Source of the DNA: JAXHLG01 sp964505305 | Lineage (GTDB): Bacteria > Patescibacteriota > Minisyncoccia > Moranbacterales > DUUL01 | DNA length: 64,000 nt | Reading direction: 5' to 3' | NCBI GenBank assembly: GCA_964505305.1 | Contig: CAZDHE010000001.1 | Location: 1-64,000, forward strand | Shown here: positions 61,292 through 64,000 of the stretch, piece by piece | How positions within the stretch are numbered: the stretch's first letter is position 1 | Layout of the letters: each line of letters opens with the position of its first letter | Notes under the pieces: model-generated | What the model saw: the letters and a program-made list of their open reading frames with translations, nothing else | Database searches by the model: none | What the model was told of the DNA's origin: nothing | Program-made: the position numbers and the translations under genes

Positions 61292-62410
61292 ATGTCAAAA
61301 AGAATTGTTTTGAGCGGAGGATTCAGCGGAGGACACTTATTTCCTTTGTTAACAGTGACTCGATATCTAAAAGAAAATTATGGGGAAGAAAACTTTGAAT
61401 TTCTTTTTATGGGACCTGAGGGCAAACTGGAAAATGACTTAATGAAAGAGAACAACATAGACCAAAAAAATATTTTATGCGGAAAATTGAGAAGGTATTT
61501 TTCTTTTAAGTATTTGGCGGATTTTTTAAAATTGCCTATTGGTCTTCTTCAATCTTTGTGGCATTTGTTTGTTTTTATGCCGGATGTGGTTTTTGCCAAA
61601 GGAGGGTTTGCCTCCGTTCCGGTTGTTTTGGCTGCTAAGGCTTATAGAATCCCGGTGGTAATACACGAGTCTGACGCTGTTCCGGGTGTTGCCAATAAGT
61701 TTTTAGGTTCAATTGCTAATGCGATTGCGGTAAATTTTGAAAGAGCCGGTAGCTATTTTCCTCAAAAGAAATTTTTTTATGCGGGGTTGCCGGTAAAGAA
61801 AAGTGTCTTGGGGGGAGAAAAAGAGAAAGGTAAAGAGTGGCTTAAGATTAAAAAACAGGTTAAACCAGTTGTTCTTTTTTTGGGCGGTTCTCAAGGCGCC
61901 TTTGCAATAAATGAAGCGGTAATTAACTCTATTGATGATTTAACGCGCTATTTCCAAGTGGTCCATCAGACCGGAGAGGCGCACTATGAAGCGGTCAAGA
62001 GAGAAGTTGAGAGAAAAGGTCACAAAATAGGCCATAGCGATTATTATCCATTTGGCTTCTTAGGGGATAAGTTAAAAGACGTAATAGCTCTTGCCGATGT
62101 GGTTGTTTCAAGAGCGGGGGCCACCACGATTGCTGAATTGGCTGCCAATGCCAAGCCTGTTATTTTGGTTCCGATTACGGCCAGCGCTAACGATCATCAG
62201 AGAATTAATGCCTATGAATTAGCTAAAAGCGGCGCTGCCATAGTGCTTGAAGAGGGCAATTTCAACAAAAATATGTTGATGCATAATTTAAAAAAGATAG
62301 CTTTTGAAGATAAGGTAAAAATTAATTTATGCAAGAACATTAGGAATTTTTATTATCCGGAAGCTACGGAGAAAATAGCAGAAAAAATTATGTTTTTTGC
62401 TGATAAATAA
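61292..62410 (+). CDS. murG: lipid II synthase MurG
   Basis: A 372-residue GT28 glycosyltransferase that adds GlcNAc to lipid I. The N-terminal glycine loop is LSGGFSGGHLFPLL (8-21); canonical MurG has GGTGGHxxP, so Phe-Ser replace the usual Thr. VFAKGGFASVPVVLAAKAYRIPVVIHESDAVPG and the C-terminal VVSRAGATTIAELAANAKPVILVP are standard. The ATG at 61292 is chosen over an upstream TTG overlapping polA. It supplies the lipid II that MurJ flips and RodA/PBP1A use. Confidence 0.94.
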   Translation: MSKRIVLSGGFSGGHLFPLLTVTRYLKENYGEENFEFLFMGPEGKLENDLMKENNIDQKNILCGKLRRYFSFKYLADFLKLPIGLLQSLWHLFVFMPDVVFAKGGFASVPVVLAAKAYRIPVVIHESDAVPGVANKFLGSIANAIAVNFERAGSYFPQKKFFYAGLPVKKSVLGGEKEKGKEWLKIKKQVKPVVLFLGGSQGAFAINEAVINSIDDLTRYFQVVHQTGEAHYEAVKREVERKGHKIGHSDYYPFGFLGDKLKDVIALADVVVSRAGATTIAELAANAKPVILVPITASANDHQRINAYELAKSGAAIVLEEGNFNKNMLMHNLKKIAFEDKVKINLCKNIRNFYYPEATEKIAEKIMFFADK

Positions 62411-62734
62411 TATAGGAATAAGAACTGTTTAGCGAGTTTGTTTGAAAGGGAAATGTTTTCTTTTCGTAAAAAATTAGTAAGCAACAAGTAGTTGAAAAGA
62501 GGGAATTGCGGATTAGAGTGTTTTAGAGTTGCAAGTAAACAAGCCTCAAATGTTTAATCAAGCTTAAAATTAAATATTAACGGGGTGTTTGGTAATTTGC
62601 TCTTTTTGTCTTTCTAAGGAAAAGGAAGCGCTTTTGCAAAAAAGAAGAAATTTTGACCTTTATTAGTGTTTTTCTAAAAGTGTTAATTTTGATTTGACGC
62701 TTTTAATGTTTAATGTTATTATTCTTCAAGTCAT
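62411..62734. other. gap upstream of the zinc-ribbon gene
   Basis: Holds the strong promoter at 62694-62722. Otherwise A/T-rich with no gene or clear terminator. Confidence 0.4.
62694..62722 (+). promoter_or_regulatory. strong promoter, nearly leaderless transcript
   Basis: TTGACG (62694-62699) and TATTAT (62717-62722), 17-bp spacer. Transcription should start about six bases before the ATG at 62735. Confidence 0.8.
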
Positions 62735-63022
62735 ATGAAAGAAGTAGATTTACTCATAAGCTGCCCGGTTTGCGGCAGTGAATACAAGAACAATGATACG
62801 GGTGTTGTAAAGGCAAAAGACAGCGCTATGCTGGTTCATGCCAGTTGTGGCCATTGCCAAAGCTCTTTTTTGGCTATGGTTACCAAGGGCTACGAGACAG
62901 AAGGAATGGTTAGCATGGGGATGTTGACAGATCTGGATTACGAAGAGGCTTGCAGACTTCTCGGCGGTGAACCGGTAACCGCGGATGAAGTTTTGGATTT
63001 ATATGAAAAGAACAGTCATTAG
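62735..63022 (+). CDS. small zinc-ribbon protein
   Basis: A 95-residue protein with a four-cysteine ribbon: CPVC at residues 10-13 and CGHC at 38-41, separated by a beta-hairpin-like stretch. The C-terminal ~35 residues are acidic and helical (LDYEEACRLLGGEPVTADEVLDLYEK). No known family is certain. The promoter predicts almost no 5' leader and no Shine-Dalgarno site is possible, so leaderless translation is likely. It precedes the bL25 gene by 63 bp in the same direction. Confidence 0.7.
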   Translation: MKEVDLLISCPVCGSEYKNNDTGVVKAKDSAMLVHASCGHCQSSFLAMVTKGYETEGMVSMGMLTDLDYEEACRLLGGEPVTADEVLDLYEKNSH

Positions 63023-63085
63023 GAGTTTTTTGGATAATTGTTTTTAAGGTTGGTATTTAAGTTAAATGTTTAAGTTTTATTTATT

Positions 63086-63769
63086 ATGAAAAAGAAGATT
63101 GGCATGGAGGTTAAAGTTCGGAACAAAAAACAAAAGAATGATTTTATAGGCTGGATCCCGGGAGTTGTTTACGGACCGGAAATTAAGGAAAACAAGATAA
63201 TCTGGATGGATTATCAGAATTTTTATGACACCTATAATGAAGCGGGAGGCAGCACTCTGGTTGATTTAAAAGTAGAGGGGGAAAATAAAGCTTTTCCCGT
63301 TCTTGTTTATGATATTCAGTATCACCCTATTTCCGGGAGATATAATCATGTGGATTTTTATGCGGTAAAAATGGGAGAAAAATTAGAGACTGAGATTGAG
63401 CTTAATTTCGTGGGAGAGTCTCCGGCAGTGAAAGAGCAAGGCGGTATTTTAGTTAAGAGTTTGGATTCAATCGAAGTTAAATGTTTACCGAAAGATTTGA
63501 TAAGTGAAATTAAAGTGGACGTTTCTTCTCTTAAAGAAATGGATGATTGCATTTACGTTAAGGATCTTGACATTCCTCAAGAACTTGAGGTTATGCTTGA
63601 CGAGAATACTAAGGTGGCCTCTATTTCAAGACCTAGAAGTGATGAGGAACTGGAGCAATTAAAAGAAAAAGCCGAAGTGGATATGGATCAAGTGGAGACA
63701 GTGGATAAGAAGAAGGAAGAAGAAGAGGAAGATCAGCAAGAAGACGACTCCGAACCGGATAAAAAATAA
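63086..63769 (+). CDS. rplY: 50S ribosomal protein bL25 (Ctc form)
   Basis: A 227-residue protein of the TL5/Ctc form of bL25. The N-terminal 5S-rRNA-binding domain has IPGVVYGPEI and VYDIQYHPISGRYNHVDFYAV; the beta-rich C-terminal domain (LETEIELNFVGESPAVKEQGGIL) runs to about 185. The last ~40 residues form a very acidic tail of Glu and Asp. It would bind 5S rRNA in the large subunit. Start ATG at 63086, no Shine-Dalgarno site. Confidence 0.9.
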   Translation: MKKKIGMEVKVRNKKQKNDFIGWIPGVVYGPEIKENKIIWMDYQNFYDTYNEAGGSTLVDLKVEGENKAFPVLVYDIQYHPISGRYNHVDFYAVKMGEKLETEIELNFVGESPAVKEQGGILVKSLDSIEVKCLPKDLISEIKVDVSSLKEMDDCIYVKDLDIPQELEVMLDENTKVASISRPRSDEELEQLKEKAEVDMDQVETVDKKKEEEEEDQQEDDSEPDKK

Positions 63770-63981
63770 TAAATACCTTAGAATAGAGATTGGCTAAGTA
63801 TTTCATAAACTGTATGAAACATCAATAAATAGGTGAATTTAAGATAGGACGGTTTCGGTATAATTGATTAATTATGCTATTGCGGGTGTTTTTTAAAGGT
63901 TTTCACTGATTATTGTTTCAGTAATAATTATTCTCTTTGCTAAGCTATAGTCATCAAATTCTAAATAATTTTTTAACAAAA

Positions 63982-64000
63982 ATGGAGGTTTTCAAAAAAA
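63982..64000 (+). CDS. possible start of a further gene (partial)
   Basis: An ATG at 63982 opens a frame reading MEVFKK to the window edge. Only six codons are visible, so this is a weak call. The 63770-63981 space before it shows no other feature. Confidence 0.25.

Overview
The window looks like a chromosomal segment from a Candidate Phyla Radiation (Patescibacteria) bacterium, most likely Parcubacteria-like. This is inferred from gene content and style, not from a phylogeny. The DNA is AT-rich, most genes lack a clear Shine-Dalgarno site, intergenic spaces are short and A/T-rich, and one ORF carries a tandem GspE/PilB ATPase. TGA ends several obvious genes (recQ, ruvB), so the UGA-to-Gly code of Gracilibacteria/Absconditabacteria is excluded. 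MurJ, RodA, PBP1A, MurG, FtsA, FtsZ and FtsK show a peptidoglycan wall and FtsZ-based division. No phage, plasmid, CRISPR array or classical insertion sequence was seen.

Layout. 0-7.7 kb: DUF1858 + rhodanese sulfur pair, murJ, an SNF-family Na+ symporter, a DHH-family protein with eroded catalytic motifs, a promoter/terminator-bounded lipoprotein and ORFan, and dus. 7.8-16.9 kb: cysS, tRNA-Ala, an orphan gene, a repair run (radC, ERCC4 nuclease, recQ), then rodA, a GT2 glycosyltransferase and a YgjP-like metalloprotease. 17-26 kb: a split membrane permease, a PAS-GGDEF cyclase, PBP1A, the tandem GspE/PilB ATPase, an unassigned structured RNA on the minus strand, and ruvB. 26-33 kb, mostly minus strand: RNase J, phosphoglucose/mannose isomerase, peptide-binding protein, secG, a small membrane protein, a NYN protein and rpsO. 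33-42 kb: LigD-type phosphoesterase, ftsK, two small membrane/stress-like genes, a TrmB-like regulator, ftsA and ftsZ. 42-50 kb: str operon (rpsL, rpsG, fusA, tuf), an fpg gene with an in-frame stop, DUF3048, holA. 50-52.4 kb: a largely non-coding tRNA island. 52.5-64 kb: P-type ATPase, C39-like peptidase, a GAF-like membrane protein, rmlA-like, polA, murG, a zinc-ribbon protein and the bL25 gene.

The genes work together mainly in wall growth and division (murJ, rodA, PBP1A, murG, ftsA/Z/K), translation (str operon, rpsO, bL25, cysS, dus, tRNAs) and replication/repair (polA, holA, ruvB, recQ, radC, ERCC4, broken fpg). Several consensus sigma-70-like promoters (TTGACA/TATAAT, 16-17 bp spacers) can be read directly.

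Most unusual observations: (1) an intact tRNA-Arg(TCG) inside a perfect 19-bp inverted repeat, flanked by the two halves of a second, degraded tRNA-Arg; (2) a ~267-nt structured RNA with its own promoter and terminator between gspE and ruvB; (3) a nonsense codon at position 16 of fpg; (4) a PilB/GspE protein with two complete ATPase modules that share a perfectly identical 40-bp block; (5) a P-type ATPase with DKTKTLT instead of DKTGTLT; (6) a MITE-like repeat present in two inverted copies.
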